Position numbers and translations under genes: made by a program
The notes under the pieces: generated by a model
Databases searched by the model: none
Told to the model about the DNA's origin: nothing
The model's input: only the letters and a program-made list of their open reading frames with translations
Assembly (NCBI GenBank): GCA_003455275.1
Contig: DMRR01000202.1
Span: 1 to 34,380, forward strand
Direction: 5' to 3'
DNA from: Bacteroidota bacterium
GTDB lineage: Bacteria; Bacteroidota; Bacteroidia; Chitinophagales; UBA10324
DNA length: 34,380 bases
Shown: positions 24,390-31,795 of the stretch, in pieces
How positions within the stretch are numbered: the stretch's first letter is position 1
Layout of the letters: each line of letters begins with the position of its first letter

Positions 24390-25409
24390 TTATTCAGTCA
24401 TTGGGTCATTTGCTTTTGTTGAAGCTTTGGGAATATGTATTTCAAATACAGTACCTCTGGGTTCATTATCTTTTACATAAATTTTTCCGTTTAACATTAG
24501 CAGAAGTTCTTTTACCATAAACAGACCGATACCGGTTCCAGGTGCGGTGCGTGTTTCTTCGTTTCCGATGCGGTAAAATTTTCCGAAGATTTTTTCTTTC
24601 TCCGCATTCGAAATACCTAATCCCTCATCAGTTACAGATAGGATAATTTCGTTTTTCTCTTCAATGAGCGTTCCATATACCTCTGTTGCGTCCGGTGAAT
24701 ATTTCACGGCATTGTCCACAATATTGTTGATGATCGTTTGCAAAGCCATCTTATCTCCCCGTACCATGAGTGAAGGTTGTATTTTAAAAAATATTTTTTT
24801 CCGGCTTCCATATACTTCATGAGCTTTAGAAAATATTTCTTCTGTTATAGCGGAAAGATTGCATATACCCGATTCAGGTTTGTAACTATGATCTTCAATA
24901 CGGGCAGAAAGAAGAAGATTATCAACTAAAATTTTTAATCGTTCTACATCATTGAGGGCATTGTTTATCAGTTTGAAATATTTTTCGTCATCGAGCTTGT
25001 GCTTTTTCATTAAGGTTTGAAGAGAAATTTTGGTTGATGCAAGCGGGCTCTTCAGTTCGTGAGTAATTGAAAGCAGAAAATTTTTCTGGCGCCGGTTCAA
25101 TTCTATTTCTTTTCTGAAACTCCGGTAGAGTTGAACAGTCCCGGCAAAAAGAAGGAACATCATTACTAATCCTTCGCTTAGAATCATTGTCCGCTGCCGC
25201 TCGTACTTTGATTCAAGATCTTTATATTCTTTTGAGCTGAGCAGCAACTCTTCTGTTGGATATGCTTCTGCGTTTGTTAGTTGCAAAACTTTTTTTTCTT
25301 CAAGAAAAGTTTCTTTGTTTTTTTCAGTGAGAAGTATGGTCCACCAGCTGAAAGAAATAAACATGTAAATCACCATCACATAGAAAAAAATAACCGGACC
25401 TTTTCTCAT
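24390..25409 (-). CDS. sensor histidine kinase
   Basis: A 339-residue membrane kinase. Transmembrane helices at about 5-27 and 76-95 flank a small periplasmic segment (about 48 residues, charged), too small for a known ligand-binding domain. The HisKA region has the phospho-acceptor His117 in SITHELKSPLASTKI. The ATPase domain has the N-box NNIVDNAVKYS, G1 DEGLGIS, F-box KIFGKFYRI, and G2 GTGIGLFMVKELLLMLNG. No HAMP or PAS domain is evident. It starts at ATG 25409 and is followed by its OmpR-type regulator. The short sensor domain suggests it responds to membrane state or an accessory protein; this is inference. Confidence 0.95.
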   Translation of the reverse strand: MRKGPVIFFYVMVIYMFISFSWWTILLTEKNKETFLEEKKVLQLTNAEAYPTEELLLSSKEYKDLESKYERQRTMILSEGLVMMFLLFAGTVQLYRSFRKEIELNRRQKNFLLSITHELKSPLASTKISLQTLMKKHKLDDEKYFKLINNALNDVERLKILVDNLLLSARIEDHSYKPESGICNLSAITEEIFSKAHEVYGSRKKIFFKIQPSLMVRGDKMALQTIINNIVDNAVKYSPDATEVYGTLIEEKNEIILSVTDEGLGISNAEKEKIFGKFYRIGNEETRTAPGTGIGLFMVKELLLMLNGKIYVKDNEPRGTVFEIHIPKASTKANDPMTE

Positions 25410-25459
25410 AACCTAAAAGTATTTAAGCTTTTTGAAAAAAATTTTTTGAAAAAATCTTT

Positions 25460-25476
25460 TGACAATAATGTGACAA
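25460..25476. promoter_or_regulatory. 11-bp-spaced direct repeat, candidate response-regulator site
   Basis: TGACAA occurs at 25460-25465 and again at 25471-25476, start-to-start 11 bp, i.e. TTGTCA-N5-TTGTCA on the minus strand. Tandem half-sites at one helical turn are typical of OmpR/PhoB-type regulators, and this looks like a Pho-box. It lies about 50-67 nt upstream of the histidine kinase ATG; TACTTTTA (25421-25414) could be the -7 box. Confidence 0.5.
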
Positions 25477-25521
25477 AGGAAATTTTGAAATGAATCTGAA
25501 AATTAATTTTCTGTTCAGATT

Positions 25522-26532
25522 TCAATTCTTCATTTGGTCAATAATAGGGTTCACATTCTTAAACCAAACGGAAGGAATAAGCGCCATGTAAAAAGAACCA
25601 TAATACCCCGCAGGCAACACGGGACTATCTGCATGAGATCTTAATTCATAAAATGGTTTCGCGGCATGATTGTGATGATCACTGTGTCTGGATAATTCAA
25701 GAAGCGAAAATCGGCTGGGAAGAAAATCTGATTGCCAGCTATGGGTGGCATTCACTTTTTCATTTTCATTTCGGGTCAACCCATAATGTTCTATGTAATT
25801 GACATATTCTAGAAGGAGAATTGAAATGAAACTCTGATTTAAAAAGGCAAACAGAGAAGTGCTTCCTAAAAAAAATCCGACATAAAAATTTAGCACCAAC
25901 TGAATCAATACTATCATCACTACAAAATTTTTAAGTGAGAAAGAAGATGCATTTTCTTTTTTTAAACGATTGGTTTCAATTCGGAAAGCGCTGAAGAATT
26001 GCTGCGGGATGGTCCTGAATATGAAATGGTAAACGGATTCTCCGTAACGCGCTGTAGCCGGATCATTTTTTGTTCCAACTAACTTGTGATGATTTTTGAT
26101 ATGCTCAATGTAAAAATGTCCGTAGTTAACTTGTATGAGGTTCAGAATACCCAACATCCTGAAAATTTTTTTCTTCCGGTGAATCAATTCATGAGCAGAA
26201 GTTATGCCGGCCATTCCGCTGTTCAGTCCAGTAGAAACGCTCGCCACCCAAATCCATATTCCGTTGATGGTTCCTGATTTTATTCCGTAAAACATACTGG
26301 TCAAACAAACCATCATTGTGATCACATGAAGCATCAGAATGAAATCTGGAATGAAACCTTGCTGTTGATTTTCAGCTGTGTCTTCCGGAAAGAATTTTTC
26401 TGAAAATGTCATAATTACTAAGAGGAAAACTGCATTCATAACAGTATACCACCCTCCCAGCAGATTCCCTGAAATTACAAATGGAACAGAAGACAAACTC
26501 CATAAATATTTTAGTGAAAAATGCATCTTCAT
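25522..26532 (-). CDS. alkB: AlkB-type alkane 1-monooxygenase
   Basis: A 336-residue integral membrane non-haem di-iron monooxygenase, family of AlkB, which hydroxylates the terminal carbon of n-alkanes or related chains. Histidine boxes: HELIH (114-118), HIKNHH (144-149) and the family hallmark RHSDHHNHAAKPFYEL (His283, 286, 287). NYIEHYGLTR is also diagnostic. Hydrophobic segments at about 10-40, 65-105 and 205-245 fit six helices. No rubredoxin domain is fused and no rubredoxin gene lies nearby, so the electron donor is elsewhere. The first codon may be ATG 26532 or ATG 26526. The gene is divergent from a T9SS cargo gene, and a TATATTTG-like box (TATTTTTG) lies just upstream. The substrate could be alkane or a fatty-acyl chain. 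Confidence 0.92.
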   Translation of the reverse strand: MKMHFSLKYLWSLSSVPFVISGNLLGGWYTVMNAVFLLVIMTFSEKFFPEDTAENQQQGFIPDFILMLHVITMMVCLTSMFYGIKSGTINGIWIWVASVSTGLNSGMAGITSAHELIHRKKKIFRMLGILNLIQVNYGHFYIEHIKNHHKLVGTKNDPATARYGESVYHFIFRTIPQQFFSAFRIETNRLKKENASSFSLKNFVVMIVLIQLVLNFYVGFFLGSTSLFAFLNQSFISILLLEYVNYIEHYGLTRNENEKVNATHSWQSDFLPSRFSLLELSRHSDHHNHAAKPFYELRSHADSPVLPAGYYGSFYMALIPSVWFKNVNPIIDQMKN

Positions 26533-26536
26533 TCTT

Positions 26537-26544
26537 CAAAAATA
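26537..26544 (-). promoter_or_regulatory. -7 element of alkB
   Basis: On the minus strand TATTTTTG is a perfect TAnnTTTG match, only a few bases upstream of the ATG at 26532. This gives a very short leader unless the ATG at 26526 is used. Confidence 0.5.
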
Positions 26545-26551
26545 ATTTTTC

Positions 26552-26558
26552 TATTTTG
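26552..26558 (+). promoter_or_regulatory. -7-like element of the first tandem T9SS cargo gene
   Basis: TATTTTG followed by CCCTC, 19 nt upstream of the ATG at 26578. It sits 7 bp from the oppositely oriented alkB -7 element. Confidence 0.45.
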
Positions 26559-26577
26559 CCCTCGAAAAGATTTTTAC

Positions 26578-28359
26578 ATGAAAAAATTTCTACTTCTGTT
26601 TCTAATCTGTGTTTTTTCCTGTTCTGAAAATTTCGCTCAATGTCCGGGATGTAATATCAATACTGCTTATACTTCACCCGGTATTTATCCAAATCCACTT
26701 CCGGATGGAACACAAGGACAACCCTATGATCAGGATGTAACATTTGTAATGTTTACAGATACGCAGGGGCTTACTGTAAATTATTTTAAAATAATTTCAG
26801 TCAGCAATTTGCCGTTCGGATTAAATTGGGAGTGCAACAATTCCGCGAATGGATGCGTGTATGATCCTGCAACCAGCATATATGGATGTGTTAAAGTATG
26901 CGGAACTCCGCTTCAAAATGGTACATACAACATTGCGGTTGGTGTTCTGGCAAATCTTGCAGTCGTTGGGGATCAGAGTTCTACTATAAATATAGGACTA
27001 ACAATCAATCCACCTTCAGGTGGTAACCCAAGTTTTACTTTGACACCTACCAGCGGCTGCGATTCTATATCTGTTGATTTTGATGCGCTGATAAATGGTA
27101 CTCCAAACCCAACAAACTATTCCTGGAATTTTGGAAATGGAAATAGCGGGACACAAATGCACGAGACACAGACATACACGACACCGGGAAATTATAATGT
27201 AACACTTCAAACCGACATCCTTGGATTCATTTTAACAGATGTAAGTGTGAATTCTGTAAATGGAAACTGGTGCGGCGATGTTGAAGAACCTAATATTCCT
27301 TTTGTTGGTTGTTCGGGCGATCCTGACCTGGTTTTTATAATTGCTGATCAGGGAGGAAATACTATTTATACATCTTCAGAAGCTACTGATATGCAATCAG
27401 CCAGTTGGAACGGACTAAATGTTTCGCTACTCTATCCACCTTTTTCCATTACCATTTGGGATATTGATGTCGTATCTCAAAATGATAATTTAGGAACTTT
27501 TGCTTTCAATGGAACTTCAGCCGGAGTATTTCCTTTTAACGGTGCGGGCGGAACATCAGGAACAATAACTATCGCAACTACTGTTCTTGCAACTTATAAT
27601 GATACTGCTATCGTTTCGGTTTTTGATTCGCCTGCTATTCCGGTTATTTCCTTCTCACCAAACGACACCATGTGCAATGGTGATACAATAATATTATCTA
27701 TCAGCAATCCGAATAACTATGCAGTGCAGTGGTATAATGATTCTACTCAAATTGTCAATGCAACTGCCAATCAATATGCAGCAAGCACTACAGGAAATTA
27801 CTCGGTAGTAGTTACAAACTCAAATGGGTGCTCAAAAGGTTCAGCTGTCACTCATATAACCGAACAACCAACACTGCCTACAATTACTTTTCAGATCCAC
27901 GCCGACACACTGCAAACTTTTTTAACTAATTACAATCTGCAATGGTTTCTTGATGGAGCCCCGATTTCGGGAGCAACGAATGATACATACATAATTTCTG
28001 ACAGCGGAGAATACTTCCTATTGGCAAGTGATATTTTTGGGTGTGAGAGAAGTTCTGATACCTATCAGATTAATTATTCCATCTCACCCAATTTGCTTGA
28101 AAACATTTCAACTAATGTTTACCCAATTCCTGCAAAACACTTTATTCAAATAGATATTGCTGGCTGGAAAACCGGTAATGCTGATTTAAGTTTAATCGAT
28201 ATGGCCGGCCGAATTATTTATTCTGAGGAAATTTCTTCAGATAATTCCGGGTTAAGAAAAATTACACTGGAACTTAAAGATATAAGCGATGGATTTTATG
28301 TTTTAAAAATTGAAGGTTCAAATATTCTTATTCATCGCAAAATTGTCATCCGAGAGTAG
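26578..28359 (+). CDS. large secreted multi-domain protein with PKD, C2-like and Ig-like modules and T9SS sorting domain
   Basis: A 593-residue exported protein. ATG 26578 gives a proper signal peptide (MKKFLLLFLICVFSCSENFAQ); an upstream in-frame ATG at 26521 would bury it and overlap alkB. Residues about 20-145 form an N-terminal domain also found in the next gene. A PKD domain follows (about 150-227: YSWNFGNGNSGTQ, YTTPGNYNVTL). Residues about 231-339 look C2-like (GDPDLVFIIAD, SASWNGLNV, ITIWDIDVVSQNDNLGTFAF). Two Ig-like modules cover about 351-428 and 430-500. The T9SS type-A tail (VYPIPAKHF, DISDGFYVLKIEG, HRKIVIRE) closes the protein. It is predicted at the surface or released; adhesion or matrix function is a guess. 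Confidence 0.85.
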   Translation: MKKFLLLFLICVFSCSENFAQCPGCNINTAYTSPGIYPNPLPDGTQGQPYDQDVTFVMFTDTQGLTVNYFKIISVSNLPFGLNWECNNSANGCVYDPATSIYGCVKVCGTPLQNGTYNIAVGVLANLAVVGDQSSTINIGLTINPPSGGNPSFTLTPTSGCDSISVDFDALINGTPNPTNYSWNFGNGNSGTQMHETQTYTTPGNYNVTLQTDILGFILTDVSVNSVNGNWCGDVEEPNIPFVGCSGDPDLVFIIADQGGNTIYTSSEATDMQSASWNGLNVSLLYPPFSITIWDIDVVSQNDNLGTFAFNGTSAGVFPFNGAGGTSGTITIATTVLATYNDTAIVSVFDSPAIPVISFSPNDTMCNGDTIILSISNPNNYAVQWYNDSTQIVNATANQYAASTTGNYSVVVTNSNGCSKGSAVTHITEQPTLPTITFQIHADTLQTFLTNYNLQWFLDGAPISGATNDTYIISDSGEYFLLASDIFGCERSSDTYQINYSISPNLLENISTNVYPIPAKHFIQIDIAGWKTGNADLSLIDMAGRIIYSEEISSDNSGLRKITLELKDISDGFYVLKIEGSNILIHRKIVIRE

Positions 28360-28408
28360 CTTATGTATTATATTTCAAACAATATCGTGTATTTTTGAAA
28401 ACAAATAT

Positions 28409-28437
28409 TTTGGCAATTAACATTTACAACTATTTTG
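28409..28437 (+). promoter_or_regulatory. promoter of the second tandem T9SS cargo gene
   Basis: TTTG (28409-28412) and TATTTTG (28431-28437) are separated by 18 nt, followed by CACC. The ATG at 28466 is 28 nt downstream. This gives the gene its own promoter, separate from its neighbour. Confidence 0.6.
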
Positions 28438-28465
28438 CACCCTGTGAAACAAAACCGGTAACTGA

Positions 28466-29242
28466 ATGAATAAAATTTTACTCCTAATAAGCTTCGCGTT
28501 ATTTTTTTCTATAAATGCAAAAAGTCAATGTACCCCTTCTTTTCAGGGAAGCGGTGCTGGCATTGAACCAGATAGCGCAACCAATTTACCACATGCAATT
28601 GAGGGCTTACCATATGATGCCTCAGTTCAATTTAAGGCTCCACTGGATACAACTGCCTCAGTTGGTGGTTTTCCGGTAAACATTACAATTGAAGATATCA
28701 CTATCACAAGTGTTACCGGCCTCTCATCCATTCCAAATATTTCTCCATTCACTTATGTTCCAAATCCTGCTACAGGAGTTTTCTTGGGCGGCGGATTGGG
28801 ATGTATTCAAATTACCGGCACTCCTGCAATTGGAAGCGCGGGCACTTATCCGATCACTGTAAGCTTAGATGTTCACTTTCATATTATTGGAACAACTCAA
28901 CAATTAACTCAACCTCAAACTGTATCATTCTATAAAATTGTAGTTGACTCAAATACAGCCGCTCCTTCAATCAGCAAGGGGAAATTTGATGTTGCCCAAA
29001 ATTTTCCAAATCCATTTTCAACTAAAACAAGCCTGAGTTTTAATCTTCCTGTTGCTTCACAGGTTAATTTCAAGGTTTATGATTTGGTAGGAAATGTTAT
29101 GGAGGAAAAAGTTATTGACGGAAAATCCGGAGTGAACACATTTATTTTTGATGGATCAGATTTAGATGAAGGAATTTATTTCTATAGTTTAGAAAGCAAC
29201 AATGCTATTCTGACCAAGAGATTAATAATTGAAAGAAAATAA
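28466..29242 (+). CDS. secreted protein with T9SS sorting domain, paralogue of the neighbour's N-terminal domain
   Basis: A 258-residue exported protein. The signal peptide covers residues 1-20 (INAKSQ-C). Residues about 21-150 share a layout with the N-terminal domain of the preceding gene: LPHAIEGLPYDASVQF against LPDGTQGQPYDQDVTF, a central D-T-V-F-I-I-V stretch, and GGLGCIQITGTPAIGSAGTYPITVSLDV against YGCVKVCGTPLQNGTYNIAVGVLA. The C-terminal ~85 residues are a canonical type-A T9SS tail (VAQNFPNPFSTKTSLSFNLP, VYDLVGNVMEE, LDEGIYFYSLES, KRLIIERK). It therefore carries the shared domain alone on a T9SS tail. No catalytic motif is visible. A strong terminator follows. Confidence 0.87.
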   Translation: MNKILLLISFALFFSINAKSQCTPSFQGSGAGIEPDSATNLPHAIEGLPYDASVQFKAPLDTTASVGGFPVNITIEDITITSVTGLSSIPNISPFTYVPNPATGVFLGGGLGCIQITGTPAIGSAGTYPITVSLDVHFHIIGTTQQLTQPQTVSFYKIVVDSNTAAPSISKGKFDVAQNFPNPFSTKTSLSFNLPVASQVNFKVYDLVGNVMEEKVIDGKSGVNTFIFDGSDLDEGIYFYSLESNNAILTKRLIIERK

Positions 29243-29260
29243 TTACTGATAAATTATCTG

Positions 29261-29296
29261 AGAAAAGCAAGACAAATCGTCTTGCTTTTCTTTTTA
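29261..29296 (+). terminator. intrinsic terminator
   Basis: Arms AGAAAAGCAAGAC (29261-29273) and GTCTTGCTTTTCT (29279-29291), 5-nt loop, followed by a T-run. It ends the second T9SS cargo transcript 19 nt after its stop. Confidence 0.88.
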
Positions 29297-29314
29297 CAGG
29301 AAATTTTTTTTGAC

Positions 29315-29322
29315 CACATTTG
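29315..29322 (+). promoter_or_regulatory. -7-like element of the bTHX gene
   Basis: CACATTTG (one mismatch to TAnnTTTG) followed by CGACC; the same CACATTTGCG core is used at adk. An A-rich 30-nt leader without a Shine-Dalgarno motif precedes the ATG. Confidence 0.45.
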
Positions 29323-29357
29323 CGACCAACAAAAACTTAAATCAAATAAATAAAATT

Positions 29358-29522
29358 ATGGGAAGAGGAGATAAACGATCAGCCAAAGGAAAAAGATTCA
29401 AAGGATCATACGGCAACTCGCGTCCGCAGCGTGCAAAGAAAAATGCTCCTGCAAAAACAGCAGCACCGGCTCCGGCTAAAAAAACCGCTAAGAAGGCTGC
29501 AACTAAAAAGAAAGCTGAATAG
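29358..29522 (+). CDS. 30S ribosomal protein bTHX with lysine/alanine-rich tail
   Basis: A 54-residue basic protein. The first 25 residues, MGRGDKRSAKGKRFKGSYG then NSRPQR, match bTHX (Thermus Thx: MG-GD-R-GK-GSYG-RP-), a small 30S protein that binds the head of the subunit. Residues about 26-54 are an extension of A, K, P and T only (APAKTAAPAPAKKTAKKA...), like histone H1-type tails. The frame is open from a TTG at 29310, but the ATG at 29358 is the real start by homology. Monocistronic, with its own promoter-like element and terminator. Common in Bacteroidota and often missed by gene callers. Confidence 0.9.
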   Translation: MGRGDKRSAKGKRFKGSYGNSRPQRAKKNAPAKTAAPAPAKKTAKKAATKKKAE

Positions 29523-29549
29523 TTTTTTTTGTAATTAAAAAGTCTGAAG

Positions 29550-29579
29550 CCCTGATTCAAAACGAATCAGGGTTTTTCT
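29550..29579 (+). terminator. intrinsic terminator of the bTHX gene
   Basis: Arms CCCTGATTC (29550-29558) and GAATCAGGG (29564-29572), AAAAC loop, T-run after it. It lies 27 nt after the bTHX stop and may also act for the converging propeller gene. Confidence 0.9.
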
Positions 29580-29598
29580 TTTTTATCAAAAGGATCAG

Positions 29599-30336
29599 TC
29601 AATAAGGGTAAACGGAAATCTCATTCTCATTCATTACCCAAAGACAATGTTGAGCCACACGAACCAGTTTCGAATTTTCGGGAAGTACTGTGATCAAACG
29701 CTCTTCAAAATTTTTTGATAAATAAGTGAAAAGCGAATTTCCTTTTTGATAAAAAATATTTCCATTGACCACCTGAAATTGCTTCACCCCTTTAAGAGGG
29801 ATTTTATAAATGAATGAACCAAACATATCGAAAGCTAGTATTCCCTGTGTTGAATCACTAACATAGAGCATTTGATTTTCCTCCATCATAAACTCAGGGT
29901 GAAATGCTTCAGAAGAAATTGAATTCAGCTGCACAGTTTCCTCTGTCTCTTTTAATTTCATATCAAATTTTTTCATTTTCATTTCTGCCTCATCATATAC
30001 CCAAAAGCCACCATCGCCTGAATTACAAGCCACAGAAGGGTTCTGAATTCCAATAAATGATAAATTAATGTCCGTAATATATGAGAGAGTATTATCAAGA
30101 AAATAAATTGAACTGCTATTCCGATAAAGAACAAGGATTTTCAGTGAATTGGTGGCATCAATGGTTGCAACCTCTCCTTCTGCTTTTACCTGAAATTCAA
30201 ATTGCCAGACACCCGTAGAATCATATTTAACTATTTGATTTTTGTCAGTAACTACATAAGTATTCTTCAGATTATCGGTGGTAAAAAACAAAGCGTGTAA
30301 TTGAATTGCAAACAACAGGTGCCAGATCGGTTGCAT
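29599..30336 (-). CDS. hypothetical beta-propeller-like protein
   Basis: A 245-residue protein of unknown function. It has a short hydrophobic N-terminus (WHLLFAIQLHALFF) that could be a signal sequence. The rest shows repeated beta-strand patterns with Y/V-V-D-x-x-G-I-x-x-F/Y (for example YVSDSTQGILAFDMFGSFIYKIPL and WVYDEAEMKMKKFD), as in NHL/WD-like propellers. Blades appear to be about 40 residues, so perhaps five or six. Its ATG overlaps the TGA of lpxH by one base (TGATG), so it is coupled to lpxH translation. No catalytic residues are visible. The family is recurrent next to lpxH in Bacteroidota as far as I recall, which is not checked here. Confidence 0.7.
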   Translation of the reverse strand: MQPIWHLLFAIQLHALFFTTDNLKNTYVVTDKNQIVKYDSTGVWQFEFQVKAEGEVATIDATNSLKILVLYRNSSSIYFLDNTLSYITDINLSFIGIQNPSVACNSGDGGFWVYDEAEMKMKKFDMKLKETEETVQLNSISSEAFHPEFMMEENQMLYVSDSTQGILAFDMFGSFIYKIPLKGVKQFQVVNGNIFYQKGNSLFTYLSKNFEERLITVLPENSKLVRVAQHCLWVMNENEISVYPY

Positions 30337-31112
30337 CAGTTTTGTTTTTTATAGAATTTCAATTCAACCTTCACGCCATCAAATACCGCATAACTATTAT
30401 AACGAAGCCAGTCTCCCGTATTGATGTAGTGACTGCTTTCACTCAGTTTGAAATCAAGTGCAAGGTGTCTGTGTCCAAAAATAAAATAGTCGAAATGTTC
30501 CTGGCTTAACTTCTCTCTGCAATAACCAATCAGCCATTCTTTCTTTTCGGTTAAGAATTTTTCTTCAACATTTCCATTCAGCCAACGATTGTCATAACTC
30601 CATTTTTTGCCCAACCAGACTCCGAAATTGGGGTGAAGCCGGGCAAAGCACCAGCGAAAAAATTTTGCATGAAATATTTTTTTTATGAATTTGTATTTGT
30701 AATCGCCTGGCCCTAATCCATCGCCATGGCCTATATGAAATTTCCTGCCATTACATTCAAAACTACTTTCATGGTGAAGAACTTTTATTCCCAGTTCTTC
30801 TTCAAAATAATTTTTCATCCATTGATCGTGATTTCCGGAAAAAAAATAAATCGGAATTTTTTTATCAGAGAGCGTTGCAAGTTTTCCAAGCACACGAACA
30901 AAACCTTTCGGTACTACCTCTCGATATTCAAACCAGAAATCAAACAAATCACCCAGAAGGAAAATGCATTGAGCATCCGTTGAAATTTCATCAAGCCAGT
31001 TGATAAATAATCTTTCGCGTGCTAAACTTTTTTCGCGATTCGGTACACCGAGATGCAAATCGCTTACGAAATAAATTTTTTTTCCGGATTCAACCGTTGA
31101 GGGAAATTGCAT
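30336..31112 (-). CDS. lpxH: UDP-2,3-diacylglucosamine diphosphatase
   Basis: A 258-residue calcineurin-like metallophosphoesterase of the LpxH family, which cleaves UDP-2,3-diacylglucosamine to lipid X in lipid A synthesis at the inner face of the membrane. Metal motifs: SDLHLG (Asp18, His20), GDLFDFW (Asp55), GNHDQW (Asn94, His95), HIGHGDGLG, and FGHRHLAL. The C-terminal part has the lipid-binding cap helices (KYKFIKKIFHAKFFRWCFARLHP). Its ATG overlaps the TGA of the LUD gene (TGATG at 31114-31110). Together with lpxK in this window it covers two non-adjacent steps of lipid A synthesis. Confidence 0.92.
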   Translation of the reverse strand: MQFPSTVESGKKIYFVSDLHLGVPNREKSLARERLFINWLDEISTDAQCIFLLGDLFDFWFEYREVVPKGFVRVLGKLATLSDKKIPIYFFSGNHDQWMKNYFEEELGIKVLHHESSFECNGRKFHIGHGDGLGPGDYKYKFIKKIFHAKFFRWCFARLHPNFGVWLGKKWSYDNRWLNGNVEEKFLTEKKEWLIGYCREKLSQEHFDYFIFGHRHLALDFKLSESSHYINTGDWLRYNSYAVFDGVKVELKFYKKQN

Positions 31113-31756
31113 CAGCGAACAGGGTCGTCAATCAAAAAAACATAAACCTCCTTTGGTCCATGCGCTCCCAGCACCAAAGTTTTTTCAATATCGGCTGTAC
31201 GGCTAGGTCCGGTGGCGAATGAGATCATTGATGGAAGATTCCCTTCATACTTTTTCTGCAGAAATTGTGTAGCATCTTTCAAATCAAAAAACAATTGGGA
31301 AGTGTATGCAACAGTTATATGAACCGGAGGAAAAATCGGAAGGGTACGCCCGCTAAGTTGCCTGCTTGAGAGCAGCACAGTTCCGGTCCTGGCAATCAAA
31401 CATTCACAAAGTGTAACGCCCGCATCTGCTTTGTCCAAAGATTTTCCGACACGGCATTTATTAAAATCAAACCGTTGAAATAAATCTTGCAGCGGATTTT
31501 CCCAGCAGAACAAGTGATTCCATTTTTTCTCTTCGGCTACATGCGAAATAGAATTTATAAATTCATTAATGCTGGCGCAGTAAATAAAATTTCCCTGAAT
31601 CTTAGTGAACTCCTGGGCAAAAATTATATCGAGCGAATCCTCAGGCGCTTTATAAACAGATAAATTCTGATCAGTGTTTGGAAAAGGAACCGAAGTTTTA
31701 TGAATCAGTGCTTTCCGGATTTTTTTGAGAACTCTTTCCTTGCTGGTTGGTTCCAT
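31112..31756 (-). CDS. LUD-domain (LutC/YkgG-like) protein
   Basis: A 214-residue protein of the LUD superfamily. The C-terminal hallmark GPSRTADIEKTLVLGAHGPKEVYVFLID is that of LutC, a subunit of lactate oxidation in Bacillus. The upstream GVTLCECLIARTGTVLLSS segment is also typical. No LutA or LutB gene is nearby, so a role in lactate use is uncertain. The frame is open from ATG 31846, but that start lies upstream of a strong TACATTTG -7 box (31780-31773), so ATG 31756 (MEPTSKERVLKKIRKALI) is used. It is the first gene of an operon with lpxH and the propeller gene. Confidence 0.88.
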   Translation of the reverse strand: MEPTSKERVLKKIRKALIHKTSVPFPNTDQNLSVYKAPEDSLDIIFAQEFTKIQGNFIYCASINEFINSISHVAEEKKWNHLFCWENPLQDLFQRFDFNKCRVGKSLDKADAGVTLCECLIARTGTVLLSSRQLSGRTLPIFPPVHITVAYTSQLFFDLKDATQFLQKKYEGNLPSMISFATGPSRTADIEKTLVLGAHGPKEVYVFLIDDPVR

Positions 31757-31772
31757 GTTTTCAATACTTGCA

Positions 31773-31795
31773 CAAATGTAATTGTTTGAACAATT
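31773..31795 (-). promoter_or_regulatory. LUD-lpxH operon promoter with overlapping dyad
   Basis: On the minus strand TACATTTG (31780-31773) is a perfect -7 element. It abuts a 16-bp inverted repeat, AATTGTT-TG-AACAATT (31780-31795), which would occupy the -7/-33 spacer and could be an operator. The -33 TTTG is not evident at 19 nt. Confidence 0.55.

Noticed and set aside
26521..26577. Longer start of the first T9SS cargo gene at ATG 26521
   Set aside because: It would put 19 residues before a clear signal peptide, overlap the alkB start and cover the likely promoter; ATG 26578 is better.
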